A stretch of 15,156 nucleotides of DNA from CBDCWT01 sp965223305 (GCA_965223305.1 CBDCWT010000078.1:1-15156); one strand, 5' to 3'; counted from the stretch's first letter, positions 1-8,818 are shown. The notes: a model not told the origin generated them from the letters alone. A program made the numbers and translations.

Positions 1-1
1 C

Positions 2-550
2 CGGTCGTACTTTTGCTTCGTACTAATCCGATTTGGTAACGACGCCGACTTGGTCGTGAATTGCCAACCCGTCCGCGAAATCGATCCGGAATCCCTTGAC
101 GTATCTGGGGATGGTGGAGGAACGAACATTACGGCCGCACTGGAAATGGCATATGGCGGCGTGTCCCAGTATGTGAAGCGAGTGATTGCGCCGCACTCCG
201 ATTGCCAAGAGTATCCTGTGCCTGTCGTCATTCTGTTCTCCGACGGGCACAACGGCTACGGGGATCCGATGGCCGCAGCCAATAAACTCAAGAGCCTGAA
301 GGTTGGCGATGATCCTGTCATTGTCGTGTCAGCGGGAGTCGCCACGGATTGCCATGATCGGCCCGATGAAGAACTCTTGAGACGTATTGCTTCCCCGGGC
401 TGCTATCGAAGGATTGAACAGGTCGATGAGCTGGCAGACTTCCTGGTGCAAGTCGGGAGTTATGGAAGATCGACGATTGAAGAGGTGAGTCGCAACCTCC
501 GCCAACTTCCTTCGTATTCGTCTACCTATCGAACCGGCATGGACGATTGA
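2..550 (+). CDS. vWA domain protein, C-terminal part (TerY-like), 5' end outside window
   Basis: The reading frame is open from the window edge, so the N-terminus with the expected DxSxS metal site is missing; 182 residues remain. A GGGTN motif (T41 of the visible part) and the hydrophobic strand PVVILFSDG (D81) match the second and third MIDAS elements of von Willebrand A domains. Such domains bind Mg2+ and mediate protein contacts. It is followed after 84 bases by a PP2C-like gene and then by a kinase-like gene. That is the composition of TerY-P triads, where a TerY-type vWA protein accompanies a phosphatase and a kinase. The domain call is firm. The TerY assignment rests on neighbours and size. 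Confidence 0.8.
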   Translation, partial: RSYFCFVLIRFGNDADLVVNCQPVREIDPESLDVSGDGGGTNITAALEMAYGGVSQYVKRVIAPHSDCQEYPVPVVILFSDGHNGYGDPMAAANKLKSLKVGDDPVIVVSAGVATDCHDRPDEELLRRIASPGCYRRIEQVDELADFLVQVGSYGRSTIEEVSRNLRQLPSYSSTYRTGMDD

Positions 551-634
551 GGCACCTCACTATGATATCGCAGTTACTCGATCGCACGCATCGACAGATG
601 ATACACGAGGCCTTGGAAGCGTTAAATCGTCTCG

Positions 635-1471
635 GTGTCGTCATCTGCGAGTCAGGAACGCAAAGACGAAGGGGCGTCGATTTGTGTTGCCATAGCGACG
701 TTGGCCCGCTCCACCAGGAAAAAGTGGCCAAACGAAGACTTCGTGCTGACGTGGGTTCCGAACAGCGAGGGAAGTGAGAACGTTGCGTGGGCTGTTGCAA
801 TGGCCGACGGCGTCAGCTCGTCATACTTTGCCCGAGAGGCCGCCGAGCTTGTCTGTTGGACGGCACTCGAGCACTTAGTCAATTCTTCTTCCGTGTCATC
901 GCTGACGGTCGCGGAGGAGGCGGTGTCACATGCGACCGAGACGCTTTATCAATTGGGAGAACTGGTTCGAGCTGATCCGCAAGGTTGCATGCCTCTGGAT
1001 GATTACGCTTCCACCTGGGCCTACGTACTGCGGAAGGGCAGATTCCTGCAAACCACACTCACCTTAGCCTGGGAATGCGAAGACATTCTGTTTCTTGCCA
1101 TCGTGGGTGACGGAGGTGCCCTTTTGAGCTCGGGGAAGCACGAGACAGTCGATTGGATCACATCCAAGAGCAAAGACTCGCACGTTGTGCACGCGTTAGG
1201 ACCCGACAAGCTAAGCGGCCAACAACTCGATCTCGCGTGCAGCATCGAGGTTTCTCGGGCGTACGAGTTGGCATTGTTCACGGACGGACTACATCCGGCG
1301 ATTTCTGGAAGCCCAGGGTATTGCTTCGAGAGGCCTACATTGCGACATGCCGCCAATTCAGCGAGAGCGATCATCGGCGAATGGTTGCAAACCGATCCAA
1401 GCCAGTTCGATGACAACTTGACACTGGCATTGGTCGTCCGAGATGACCGGTCTGACAACCAACCGGGGTGA
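635..1471 (+). CDS. PP2C-type (PPM) serine/threonine phosphatase
   Basis: The 278-residue product shows the PPM metal-binding pattern. NEDF (E34, D35) stands for the usual N/QDxF, followed by MADGVSSS (D58, G59), FTDGLH near residue 217 and the C-terminal DDNLTL near 259. PPM enzymes remove phosphate from Ser/Thr using two metal ions, and here the likely substrate is the kinase encoded 3 bases downstream. The start is uncertain. GTG at 635 is the only early in-frame start, but an ATG at 562, placed behind GAGG, opens a plausible coding stretch in the +1 frame up to about 650. The true N-terminus could therefore lie there if a frameshift has occurred. Confidence 0.8.
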   Translation: MSSSASQERKDEGASICVAIATLARSTRKKWPNEDFVLTWVPNSEGSENVAWAVAMADGVSSSYFAREAAELVCWTALEHLVNSSSVSSLTVAEEAVSHATETLYQLGELVRADPQGCMPLDDYASTWAYVLRKGRFLQTTLTLAWECEDILFLAIVGDGGALLSSGKHETVDWITSKSKDSHVVHALGPDKLSGQQLDLACSIEVSRAYELALFTDGLHPAISGSPGYCFERPTLRHAANSARAIIGEWLQTDPSQFDDNLTLALVVRDDRSDNQPG

Positions 1472-1474
1472 AAC

Positions 1475-2860
1475 ATGGGAATTGCGTACGGAATCACAAA
1501 CACGCAGGCGAAGCAGCTCGAAGGAGTGCGTTGGTCGGTCGATGACGTGTCCTACCGGTTCGCATCGCGGAATGGGACAGCTCGCGGCGAACAACCTTGG
1601 TTCGCCGGTGCCGAAGGACTTGCGTACCCGTTGCAGGACGACACGGGAACGACAATGTTTTTTGCGAAGTTCTGCAAACCGAACATGGCAACTGAAAAAC
1701 GAATGGACCGCATGCAGTGGTTCATTGACCAGGCAGTGTTCGATTGGGCACCGGAACTGTCCGCCGCGCCCTGCCGAGTGTTAGACACACGTCTGGACGG
1801 GCGGCCGGATGGTATCGCATTCGATTTCTGTTGCGTGTTGTCGCAGGCGGTTCCCGGAATGACCTGGTTAGATGCGAAAGCACGCATCATGGAGGGGACT
1901 TGGTTTCCGAAGGTCGATGAACGAATACGCTGGGTCCAGCACTTGGCCCGGAGTCTCGCAATTCTGGAACGGCGCGACATCTGCCACGGCGACGTGTCTC
2001 CGTACAACCTGATAGTGGATACTAGCCAGAGTAACGACCCGACACTGCGACTGATTGATTTCGATGGGTTCACGGCGACCGACGCCGGCGATTGTTGCTA
2101 TCTTCTTGAGTCGGAGGGGGGAACTATCGGCACAGACGGCTATTGCCCACCTGAATTCGAAGCCATACGCCAGCAAAGCGTGAGCTGCGTTGAGCGTAAG
2201 TCGGATCGATTCGCGCGCGATATGTTGATGCTCGAGCTGATCCTTTATGACGGTTCCTGGGAGTTCGACGAGCCCGTGAGCCGTTGCGACCGCGACCATA
2301 TCTTAGCGCTTTCACGAAGTGGAAATCTACCTCCGGGGCTTAGGCATCTCGGCAGGGCAGACATCTTCGAGTTGAAGGAGCAGAACCGCCCGCGTAGTGA
2401 AGAAGTCGCTCAGCAAATGGGGCTCAGTCTTCCTCCTCGACGAAAACACACCAACCACGGATTTCCGGAGTCCACAACCAGAGGAGTGGCGACGAGACAC
2501 GCCATAACATCAATGTGCGCGTGCGTGCTCGGCCTGTGGATCGTAATCTCATACTACTTTGCTCAGGTGTTCGTACCGGGAAGTGCCGAAGGGCTTGCGT
2601 ATCTTGTCCAACTACTGCTGCGTATGCTGCTATTTACAGCCAGTCTATTCGCGTGCGGCATGTTGTTGGCAAGTGTGACGCTTCCCCGCGATCTCGCTCA
2701 AAGATTACGGATTGGCAGGTTGGATATTGAGATCCCACGACGTCGGCAAACAACTCGTCGAGGTGCCAGGATTACCTTCCCTGCCGGTCTGAAGTTGTGC
2801 CGTGCTGGCGTTGTTCTGTTAGTTGTCGTCCGCTTGCTCATGCGATCTGGAGCTCCGTGA
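1475..2860 (+). CDS. Divergent protein kinase with C-terminal membrane segments
   Basis: The 461-residue product has a kinase-like core. K65 (FFAKF) is the candidate ATP-binding lysine, HGDVSPYNL (D173, N178) is the catalytic loop, IDFDG (D195) stands for DFG, and GTDGYCPPEF stands for the APE segment. After residue 340 come hydrophobic stretches around 352-372 and 377-405 and a short one near 445, so the protein is probably membrane-anchored. Its ATG lies 3 bases after the phosphatase stop, and the next gene starts within about 5 bases of its own stop, so the genes are translated as one operon. It is expected to oppose the PP2C protein. The kinase fold is fairly sure; the substrate is unknown. 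Confidence 0.8.
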   Translation: MGIAYGITNTQAKQLEGVRWSVDDVSYRFASRNGTARGEQPWFAGAEGLAYPLQDDTGTTMFFAKFCKPNMATEKRMDRMQWFIDQAVFDWAPELSAAPCRVLDTRLDGRPDGIAFDFCCVLSQAVPGMTWLDAKARIMEGTWFPKVDERIRWVQHLARSLAILERRDICHGDVSPYNLIVDTSQSNDPTLRLIDFDGFTATDAGDCCYLLESEGGTIGTDGYCPPEFEAIRQQSVSCVERKSDRFARDMLMLELILYDGSWEFDEPVSRCDRDHILALSRSGNLPPGLRHLGRADIFELKEQNRPRSEEVAQQMGLSLPPRRKHTNHGFPESTTRGVATRHAITSMCACVLGLWIVISYYFAQVFVPGSAEGLAYLVQLLLRMLLFTASLFACGMLLASVTLPRDLAQRLRIGRLDIEIPRRRQTTRRGARITFPAGLKLCRAGVVLLVVVRLLMRSGAP

Positions 2861-2865
2861 ATGTC

Positions 2866-3552
2866 ATGCCACAGCGAGACGCAAATGGAAACGGGTCCAA
2901 ACGCCAGAGCAACTGCGGTCGCGCGGCCAATCGGCCTTCATCTCGAGGGACGCGAATTGGACGTGCGCAACAAGTTACGGACGTTGCGGACACCTATCGC
3001 CGACTCAGCGACGAAGACGAGGCAGCGGCGTTAGTGCTGTTTGAGAGCGGACACTATCGCCAGGCCGCTTGCTTCCTGATCCAAGCGATGGAAAAGACGG
3101 TACAACACGGTGTGTTTACGCAGCTTCCCTCGGTCGGGTCGCGTGAATCGTTGGATGAGTTCCAAGAGCGTCTGAGAACGCACAATCTAGACGACCTGTT
3201 GAACGTGCTGCTGGACGTCTTCGGTGATGTAATTGGCGATGACCGGGTCAGCCGACAAATCAATAGCCAATTGGAACAGCACGTTGTGAAAAGCCTGCGG
3301 TTTCATCACTTGCATAATGATGTCCGCTACCTAAGAACACATCGTAGCAGCGGACAGCGAACTTTACTGCAGATCACGTCGCACGATGTCGAGCGTCTGC
3401 GGCAAACACTCAAGCAGCTCCGTTCATTCGTTGATGGGTTTCAATTGCTGCTTGCATCGGCGAAGAACAATGGCAGCTCGCAATCTCCCGCGACCTCGCC
3501 TCCGGCGGCGAGAGCTGAGGTGACTTCTTCAACGTGGACCTTTCGGTTCTAA
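2866..3552 (+). CDS. Helical HEPN-like protein, fourth gene of the triad operon
   Basis: About 228 residues from the ATG at 2866; a GTG at 2857 overlaps the kinase stop. An N-terminal polar stretch of about 40 residues is followed by helices. The segment ESGHYRQAACFLIQAMEK (residues 60-77) resembles the first helix of HEPN domains. RYLRTH (R154 to H159) fits the R-x4-6-H signature that in HEPN ribonucleases is catalytic. The C-terminus after residue 205 is low-complexity. Another frame starting at ATG 2861 also looks coding over its first 35 codons, so the N-terminus may be wrong or frameshifted. The HEPN call is my inference from pattern; it could also be a non-catalytic helical partner. Confidence 0.5.
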   Translation: MPQRDANGNGSKRQSNCGRAANRPSSRGTRIGRAQQVTDVADTYRRLSDEDEAAALVLFESGHYRQAACFLIQAMEKTVQHGVFTQLPSVGSRESLDEFQERLRTHNLDDLLNVLLDVFGDVIGDDRVSRQINSQLEQHVVKSLRFHHLHNDVRYLRTHRSSGQRTLLQITSHDVERLRQTLKQLRSFVDGFQLLLASAKNNGSSQSPATSPPAARAEVTSSTWTFRF

Positions 3553-3717
3553 AGCGTATCGAGTCGTGTGTCTCGATCGGCTTGCTAGTGTGAGTTTGCC
3601 ACGTCGGTGCACGATGTGAGACGCCCCATGTCTTGATGTCGCATTAGCCAGCAGTGGAGGCGACACGGTGACGCTTCAAGACGTAAAGAAATAGCAAGGT
3701 CGAGCGAGGAGAGTTTC

Positions 3718-3936
3718 ATGTTGGTTCATCAAGTAGTGCTTTGCATCTCGTTGAGTTTGTCACAAGGAATTCCGGACAGCGAGGAAATTCGATCGTGTGC
3801 GAAGACCATGTTGGAACGCATGTCGCATCTGATTGAGCGCGCCGAAGCGATCGAATTGGCGCCCCACGACTCGCTTCACTATCACGGCCCCCGCGACACC
3901 TTAGATGGCTGGACGGAGGGCCCCGTCGTTGGTTAG
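3718..3936 (+). CDS. Small hypothetical protein, 72 residues
   Basis: A GAGGAG ribosome-binding site at about 3707 sits 6 bases before the ATG, which supports translation. The first 16 residues are hydrophobic but lack a basic n-region, so export is possible but not clear. The rest is charged and ends in DTLDGWTEGPVVG. No family is recognised. It stands alone, 39 bases before the propeller gene and on the same strand, and could be co-expressed with it. Confidence 0.5.
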   Translation: MLVHQVVLCISLSLSQGIPDSEEIRSCAKTMLERMSHLIERAEAIELAPHDSLHYHGPRDTLDGWTEGPVVG

Positions 3937-3975
3937 TCCCGTCGCTTCGAGTCAATGTAGTAGTGGAGAAATGTC

Positions 3976-6558
3976 ATGTTGAACGTTAGTGTTCGTTTCT
4001 GGGTGCGGTTCGTGTTGGCGATGTCTTTGGGTGTCGCATCATTAACTGCAAGCGAAGTCGTCGAGAGGGGGCACGTCGTTGAACTTCGCCAGAGCACGCA
4101 AGCAATGCGTGGTTCAGAGGTATCGGTGACGATTCCGGAAGGTGAACGTTTTGAGGTCCGCGACGTCAAGAACGGGTGGCTGCTTGGCCGTTTCGACATC
4201 GAAGGTCAAAAGGTTCTCGGCTGGGTCCGTAGCAGCCATGTCCATCGAGCGGATCACGAGACGCCCACCGACGTCGATCGCCTACGAAAAGCCGCCGAAG
4301 AGCTTGCATCGCGAAAGCCGGAGACGCAGAGCCTGGGAATGTCCGTGACATTCTCTGTATCGGATGATCGCAGGACACTCGCGCTTGTTACTGACGCGAA
4401 TCCGTCGCGGATCCACGTCATCGACCTGGCTACCGGTGAGACGACCTTCCATGTGGACGTACAGAATGGCGAAACCGCCAAGTCGGTACGAATATCGAAG
4501 GACCTGAACCGGTTGGTGGCGCTGACGGAGAGTTCCATCGCTGTCTGGGACGTCTCCGAGGAGCCGCAACTACTGTTCAGGAAGGGTCGGCGCGATAGTC
4601 CAGGGTCGCCAGGCGTCACCGTTCTGTTACGTGGATCCCGTGCAGCCGTGGTTGGGCACGGCCAAGGAGACGAAGTCACGGTTTTGAGCGAATCGGGTGA
4701 GGTTGTCGCGTCATTTCACACGCCGAAGCAAGCACCTCTTCGCAGCGTCTTTGGACCTACCGGACGGTCACTCGCGGTGTTCTATGGTGAGGGAGCCCTT
4801 TGTTGGGAGGACGGCAAGGAACCCATGTTCGTGGATGGCGACACGATCCTCAACGTTTGTACTACCCAAGACGGTCGAAACTGTGCGATTCGGACGCGTG
4901 AGGGCGTTATGACATGGCAACTTGAGCCGCTGAACGCCCGAGATCAACTGCGCGCGGCGAACCTTGTAGGGCTGCACCTCGCAGGGCAGAAGCCTTTGAT
5001 GTTCACCCCAAGAAATCCCGGTTCGGAAGTCGAGGTTTCGAGCATCGAGCAAGACGGCACGATTGCTCACGTCAACACTCTCAACGCCTTTTGGGACCTT
5101 CCCATCACAGCAACTCCGTCCGGTGACCAAGTTGCGTACGTGAGTAAGTACCACGATCGGAATTGGTCGATTCTGTTAACGCCGGTCGCAGATGGAACGT
5201 GGCTGCCGATCAGGCTGTTTCGGCTCTCAGGTGAGAAAGAGATTGAAAAGCCCGTGTCGATTCAGCTTGCCGACGACGCCAAGACCGTTGCGACACGGGA
5301 TTCTCGTGGTCGCGCTGCAGTATGGGATGTGGCGAGCGGTCACGCCGTGTGGCAGGAGACGATTGCGGGGCTGACCCATATTTGGCTTCATCCATCGGGA
5401 GAGACACTGCTTGCGCACACGGAAACCGGAGAATTGCTGCTGTGTCGGCCGAGGGACTGGGGGATCGATACCACGCGGTTGACGCTCGATTCTAACGACG
5501 ACGGAAGGCCACGTAAGTACACCACGTTGAAGCAACTGCATTTCAGCCGAAGCGGCCATCAAGTTGTTGCCGTCACGAGTGCAAAGAAGTCACCGGTCGC
5601 CATCTACGCGACGCATACGGGGAAGTTGCGCCATGCAAGCACGTTCAAGGCAAACCGAGTTGAGTTCACGGCCGGCGCTGAACGGCTCTACATGATCGGC
5701 AGCAAAGGAGCGGGATTCTGCGATCCGCTGACCGGCCGAGTGGAACGGGTTGCCAACTATCGGCTCGGTGGATCGTGGAAATGTGGTGAGCGGCCCGTGT
5801 TTGGGAGGATCTCAGTCAACCGTGAATCAACCAAGGTGCTATTTGATCCTGTCAGCGGTCTGGCGATCAGCCGCATTGAACCGACCGAAGTGCGGACGAG
5901 CGGATTGAATGCCAGTTCTCCTGATGGAGCATTGATGGCATTCGTCGGACCGTGTACGAGCCGATCGGGATACGGCCTCGAGATCATTGACGTCGCCAGC
6001 GGGAAGTCAATGTCTGCGTTCCCCTTGGAGATTAATTCATACCTGGATTTGGACTTTACGGCGGATGGTCGTTTCGTTCTCGTTGCAACCAGCGGTGGCG
6101 TTGTAAAGATCGATTACCGAAAACGGGAGAGTTCAAAGTTACTGTCGATGCTAAGCGAGCCAACCTTCAGTTTCGCTGCTGGTGGAGGCACGGCGGCAGC
6201 GGCAGTGCTGGGGGCGGCGACCGAGTTGGGCTTCAGCGGCAACGAGACCCATATCGTCGACCCCATTCGATCGATGGATGTCACGACAAACGGTTGGATC
6301 TTCACAGGACACGTTAGCGGAACCGTCACGGTCTGGGACGCAACGACCGGCGAGAAGGAAACAATGATTGCAAATCCACCGCATTCGATCGACGTCCTCT
6401 CTGTGTCCGAAAATGGTCGCTGGTTGGCGTGCGGTCCGAAAAGAGGCGGAGTCGCGTACTTGCTGGATCTTCGGCGACACTTGCCGCATCGAGATCAAAT
6501 GCCTGTACGTAAGGAGGCTATCGATGACAACTCACAGGAACTGACACTCAGTTTCTGA
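3976..6558 (+). CDS. Exported protein with N-terminal SH3-like domain and WD40-type beta-propeller repeats
   Basis: The 860-residue product starts at an ATG behind GTGGAG. Residues 1-26 form a signal peptide (basic VRFWVRF, hydrophobic core, ending TAS). Residues about 30-95 look like a bacterial SH3 domain, with GWLLGRFDIEGQKVLGWV. From about 115 to the end are repeated four-stranded blades ending in IDLATGE, VWDVSEE, VWDVASG and VWDATTG type motifs, as in WD40/PQQ-like propellers, enough for one or two propellers. An Ala/Gly-rich stretch near residue 735 interrupts the last blades. The protein probably works outside the cytoplasm in binding or scaffolding. No catalytic motif is visible. Confidence 0.75.
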   Translation: MLNVSVRFWVRFVLAMSLGVASLTASEVVERGHVVELRQSTQAMRGSEVSVTIPEGERFEVRDVKNGWLLGRFDIEGQKVLGWVRSSHVHRADHETPTDVDRLRKAAEELASRKPETQSLGMSVTFSVSDDRRTLALVTDANPSRIHVIDLATGETTFHVDVQNGETAKSVRISKDLNRLVALTESSIAVWDVSEEPQLLFRKGRRDSPGSPGVTVLLRGSRAAVVGHGQGDEVTVLSESGEVVASFHTPKQAPLRSVFGPTGRSLAVFYGEGALCWEDGKEPMFVDGDTILNVCTTQDGRNCAIRTREGVMTWQLEPLNARDQLRAANLVGLHLAGQKPLMFTPRNPGSEVEVSSIEQDGTIAHVNTLNAFWDLPITATPSGDQVAYVSKYHDRNWSILLTPVADGTWLPIRLFRLSGEKEIEKPVSIQLADDAKTVATRDSRGRAAVWDVASGHAVWQETIAGLTHIWLHPSGETLLAHTETGELLLCRPRDWGIDTTRLTLDSNDDGRPRKYTTLKQLHFSRSGHQVVAVTSAKKSPVAIYATHTGKLRHASTFKANRVEFTAGAERLYMIGSKGAGFCDPLTGRVERVANYRLGGSWKCGERPVFGRISVNRESTKVLFDPVSGLAISRIEPTEVRTSGLNASSPDGALMAFVGPCTSRSGYGLEIIDVASGKSMSAFPLEINSYLDLDFTADGRFVLVATSGGVVKIDYRKRESSKLLSMLSEPTFSFAAGGGTAAAAVLGAATELGFSGNETHIVDPIRSMDVTTNGWIFTGHVSGTVTVWDATTGEKETMIANPPHSIDVLSVSENGRWLACGPKRGGVAYLLDLRRHLPHRDQMPVRKEAIDDNSQELTLSF

Positions 6559-6686
6559 TTGAACGTGATGCGACAGTCGCCGCGAGCAAGTAACGTGGCG
6601 ATTGTCAGCGTCAGCCACGCGCACGGCGACTCGGAGCTTGCTGAAATCTGAATCCATTCCGACTGACCAGCATCAGAATTTGAGTA

Positions 6687-7433
6687 ATGGCTGGTAGACA
6701 GGTTCGGAGAGTGAATAAGATCATTGAATCATGGAAGTGGTTTTGCTGTCGTCTTGGTCGCCCATGCTCACGAGATCTTGAGCTTTGGTCCGTCGTCGAC
6801 GGTATTTCGCGAGGGCTGCGGCAACTCGGCGGCTGTGACGCCATGGCTTCGCCGAGTTTTCGAAAACGGGCCATCATTCGGCTCCGCGATTTCCGCGAGC
6901 GACTTGGCAGCTTGAGCGAGGGACGACTGCTATTCGAGTCCACCGAAACGTGGCGAACTGTCTACGAAGAAGTCTTGCAGGCGTGTCGAACTAGGCGATA
7001 TCTGAGCGTCGCCTTGATTCGTTCCGACGACTACTGGCGCGACACGCCTGGTGATACCAGCCTCCAATTCAACTACGACCTCGTGGCGCACGGATTCTAC
7101 GTTCATCGCATCTTCATTATCGACGAGTTCTTCTGGCCACGATCGGCACAAACGCCGTCGACGCGTCTCTTCCAGTGGATTTATGAACAGCGGCAACGTG
7201 GCGTCGAAATCAGCCTGACGCGGCTTACGGATCTAGACGATGAACCGGGCCTCGTGAGCGACATCGGCATTTACGGAAAGGATGCAGTAGGGAGACAGCA
7301 GACGGATTACGAAGGCCGTACGCTGCGATATGAAATCGCATTCGATCCAGGTGCTGTGATTGAAGCGGAGGAGAGATGGAACCAGCTTTTGCTCTTCGCC
7401 GAACCCTTTGATGAGCTTGTGGTGCTCAAGTAA
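6687..7433 (+). CDS. Unrecognised protein, 248 residues
   Basis: I do not recognise a family. The part from residue 53 on is clearly protein-like. It is a mixed helix/strand domain with RYLSVALIRSDDYW, a hydrophobic strand VHRIFIIDEFFW, and the late segment VSDIGIYGKDAVGRQ, which resembles ligand-sensing or PLD-like folds only loosely. The first 50 residues are rich in Trp, Cys and Arg and less convincing, so the ATG at 6843 (MASPSFRKR) may be the real start, giving 196 residues. No strong ribosome-binding site decides between them. The gene converges with the DinB-like gene across an 85-base gap. Confidence 0.6.
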   Translation: MAGRQVRRVNKIIESWKWFCCRLGRPCSRDLELWSVVDGISRGLRQLGGCDAMASPSFRKRAIIRLRDFRERLGSLSEGRLLFESTETWRTVYEEVLQACRTRRYLSVALIRSDDYWRDTPGDTSLQFNYDLVAHGFYVHRIFIIDEFFWPRSAQTPSTRLFQWIYEQRQRGVEISLTRLTDLDDEPGLVSDIGIYGKDAVGRQQTDYEGRTLRYEIAFDPGAVIEAEERWNQLLLFAEPFDELVVLK

Positions 7434-7518
7434 TGCCCCACTTACTCGTATCGTGGGATTGGTGCGTGGCTCTTGGTTGCGACTTGATCGGCAACGGTCC
7501 CGAGTGACCGCCATCCAA

Positions 7519-7992
7519 CTACAGCCACGCTCCCAATGCTCTTCGAACCAGTACCAATTGGCCGAGGTGGTATGCATTGTGGTCGGCAACCAACAACGCT
7601 TCTCGCAGGATTGTCTGGCCATCGCCATGTGGAATCTTCGCGAACAGGTCCGTTGTTTCTGCTAAAACAAGCTGTCGCATGGCTTCGAGGTCGTCGCGGA
7701 ATTGGGACAGGCACTTATCCCAGGCAAGGTCGTCAGGCGGCGCGTCGCTGTCCGGCCAATAACCGTGCGGAAAGTCCGGAGAGATGTGTTCGGGATTCTT
7801 GCTGAACTCGAGTATATCCCACTGGCAAATCCGCATATGCTCCACAAGACGCCACGGCGTGTGAGGAATGTTGGCCGCCTTAGCTCCGCGAAATTCAACC
7901 GGCAATCCAGCGACCGCCTTTTCGAAGTCGAGGTGGGCACCGCCTCCATCCAGCAGGTAGAGAACGTGTTCCCTTAATGCAGCATCTTTCAT
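7519..7992 (-). CDS. DinB/YfiT-like four-helix metalloenzyme
   Basis: The 157-residue product has the size and histidine pattern of the DinB superfamily: LVEHMRICQW supplies H52, and the C-terminal DHNAYHLGQL supplies H138 and H142, a His triad that binds a divalent metal. The family comprises thiol-dependent transferases and damage-inducible proteins of mostly unknown substrate. A GGGAGG site on the minus strand lies 6-7 bases before the ATG at 7992, which fixes the start. It is the only minus-strand gene in the window and marks the left border of the tRNA region. Confidence 0.85.
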   Translation of the reverse strand: MKDAALREHVLYLLDGGGAHLDFEKAVAGLPVEFRGAKAANIPHTPWRLVEHMRICQWDILEFSKNPEHISPDFPHGYWPDSDAPPDDLAWDKCLSQFRDDLEAMRQLVLAETTDLFAKIPHGDGQTILREALLVADHNAYHLGQLVLVRRALGAWL

Positions 7993-8398
7993 CGATGGCC
8001 TCCCAGTCAGCTCAGGATGTTCGTGTTATGGTTCAAGAAGCGAGAAACATTGAGTACGTTTCCGGGCAGAACTCGTTTAGTTTTCGTTGGAATAAACGGC
8101 TGCTCGCGGAGCTCTATATATAAGGCACGTCGATTGCAGTTTGAATACGATCGAGATTTTTCGATTTCCTGTGAACCAATCTAGTTCGACTACGTCTATA
8201 CCTTTACGAACACGAGAAGTGTGTTCGCACCGACGAACAATCATTAACGCTGAAAGAACCGGAACAATGTCTTCTATACGGCTGAGTACCAAACGAGATT
8301 CGAGATGCTTAGGAAGCTTCGCTTATGAACAAGCGAATACGCTCCCCATGCATCCGTTGCGTTTGTGACACTCGGCTGTACTCTTGCGAATCACGCAA
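7993..8398. other. Intergenic leader region upstream of the tRNA array
   Basis: No convincing protein gene is present. The region holds an AT-rich block (TATATATAA near 8115), a 6-base-pair hairpin TGTTCG/CGAACA at about 8223-8240, a perfect 7-base-pair hairpin TTCGCTT/AAGCGAA at 8318-8337, and a small TTGCG/CGCAA hairpin just before the terminator at 8399. It should contain the DinB promoter and either the promoter of the tRNA array or a small RNA ending at the terminator. I see no clear -35/-10 pair. Confidence 0.45.
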
Positions 8399-8430
8399 AG
8401 CCCGGTGTCAACGCGACATCGGGCTTTTTT
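8399..8430 (+). terminator. Strong intrinsic terminator before the tRNA array
   Basis: An 11-base-pair stem (8399-8409 with 8415-8425, one G.T pair), a five-base loop and six T residues. It lies only 25 bases before the first tRNA, so transcription of the array must either begin in that gap or pass through it. Confidence 0.85.
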
Positions 8431-8455
8431 CGTGGATTCATCCAACACACAACAC

Positions 8456-8527
8456 GGACTGGTAGCTGAGACGGTCTAGCACCTGGTTGAAGCCTAGGAG
8501 ACGAGGATTCGAGCGCCTCCCAGTCCA
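8456..8527 (+). tRNA. tRNA-Phe(GAA)
   Basis: Acceptor GGACTGG/CCAGTCC is perfect; anticodon loop TTGAAGC. D stem has 3 base pairs and the T stem one A.G mismatch. Discriminator A is followed by CT. First gene of the array. Confidence 0.9.
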
Positions 8528-8555
8528 CTGCGTGAAAGGTACGCGCACACAACAC

Positions 8556-8628
8556 GGCCCGTTCGTCTATCGGCGCAGGACACCGCTTTTTCAAGGCGGA
8601 GAGATGGGTTCGATTCCCATACGGGCTG
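8556..8628 (+). tRNA. tRNA-Glu(TTC)
   Basis: Acceptor GGCCCGT/ACGGGCT closes with a G.T first pair. Anticodon loop TTTTCAA reads GAA/GAG. T arm ATGGG-TTCGATT-CCCAT is perfect. Discriminator G, then CT. Confidence 0.93.
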
Positions 8629-8638
8629 CTGACATCAT

Positions 8639-8713
8639 CAGAACGTAGCGAAGTCTGGTTATCGCGCCAGTTCGGGGAACTGGAGGTCGTCGGTTCAAAT
8701 CCGACCGTTCTGA
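8639..8713 (+). tRNA. tRNA-Pro(GGG)
   Basis: Perfect acceptor CAGAACG/CGTTCTG with the C1:G72 pair typical of bacterial Pro. Anticodon stem CCAGT/ACTGG carries loop TCGGGGA, so position 33 is C, not the near-universal U. Discriminator A, then CT. Confidence 0.88.
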
Positions 8714-8733
8714 CTGAACGAACAAAACAACAT

Positions 8734-8806
8734 CGGGCAGAGGTGCAGTTGGGAGCACACCTGGTTTGGGACCAGGAGGTTTTCGGTTCGACCCCGAGGT
8801 GCCCGA
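8734..8806 (+). tRNA. tRNA-Pro(TGG)
   Basis: Acceptor CGGGCAG/GTGCCCG has C1:G72 and one G.G mismatch at the inner end. Anticodon arm CCTGG-TTTGGGA-CCAGG has normal U33 and G37. Discriminator A, then CT. Confidence 0.9.
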
Positions 8807-8818
8807 CTCAACGAGTAC

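Noticed and set aside
1021..2315. Minus-strand frames of 143-173 codons opposite the phosphatase and kinase genes
   Set aside because: They are shadows of well-supported plus-strand genes with catalytic motifs.
8077..8368. Short frames on both strands in the leader
   Set aside because: Overlapping frames of about 70 codons with no ribosome-binding sites and no protein-like composition.
7993..8398. tmRNA, 6S or SRP RNA in the leader
   Set aside because: No tRNA-like ends, tag ORF or characteristic motifs; only local hairpins.
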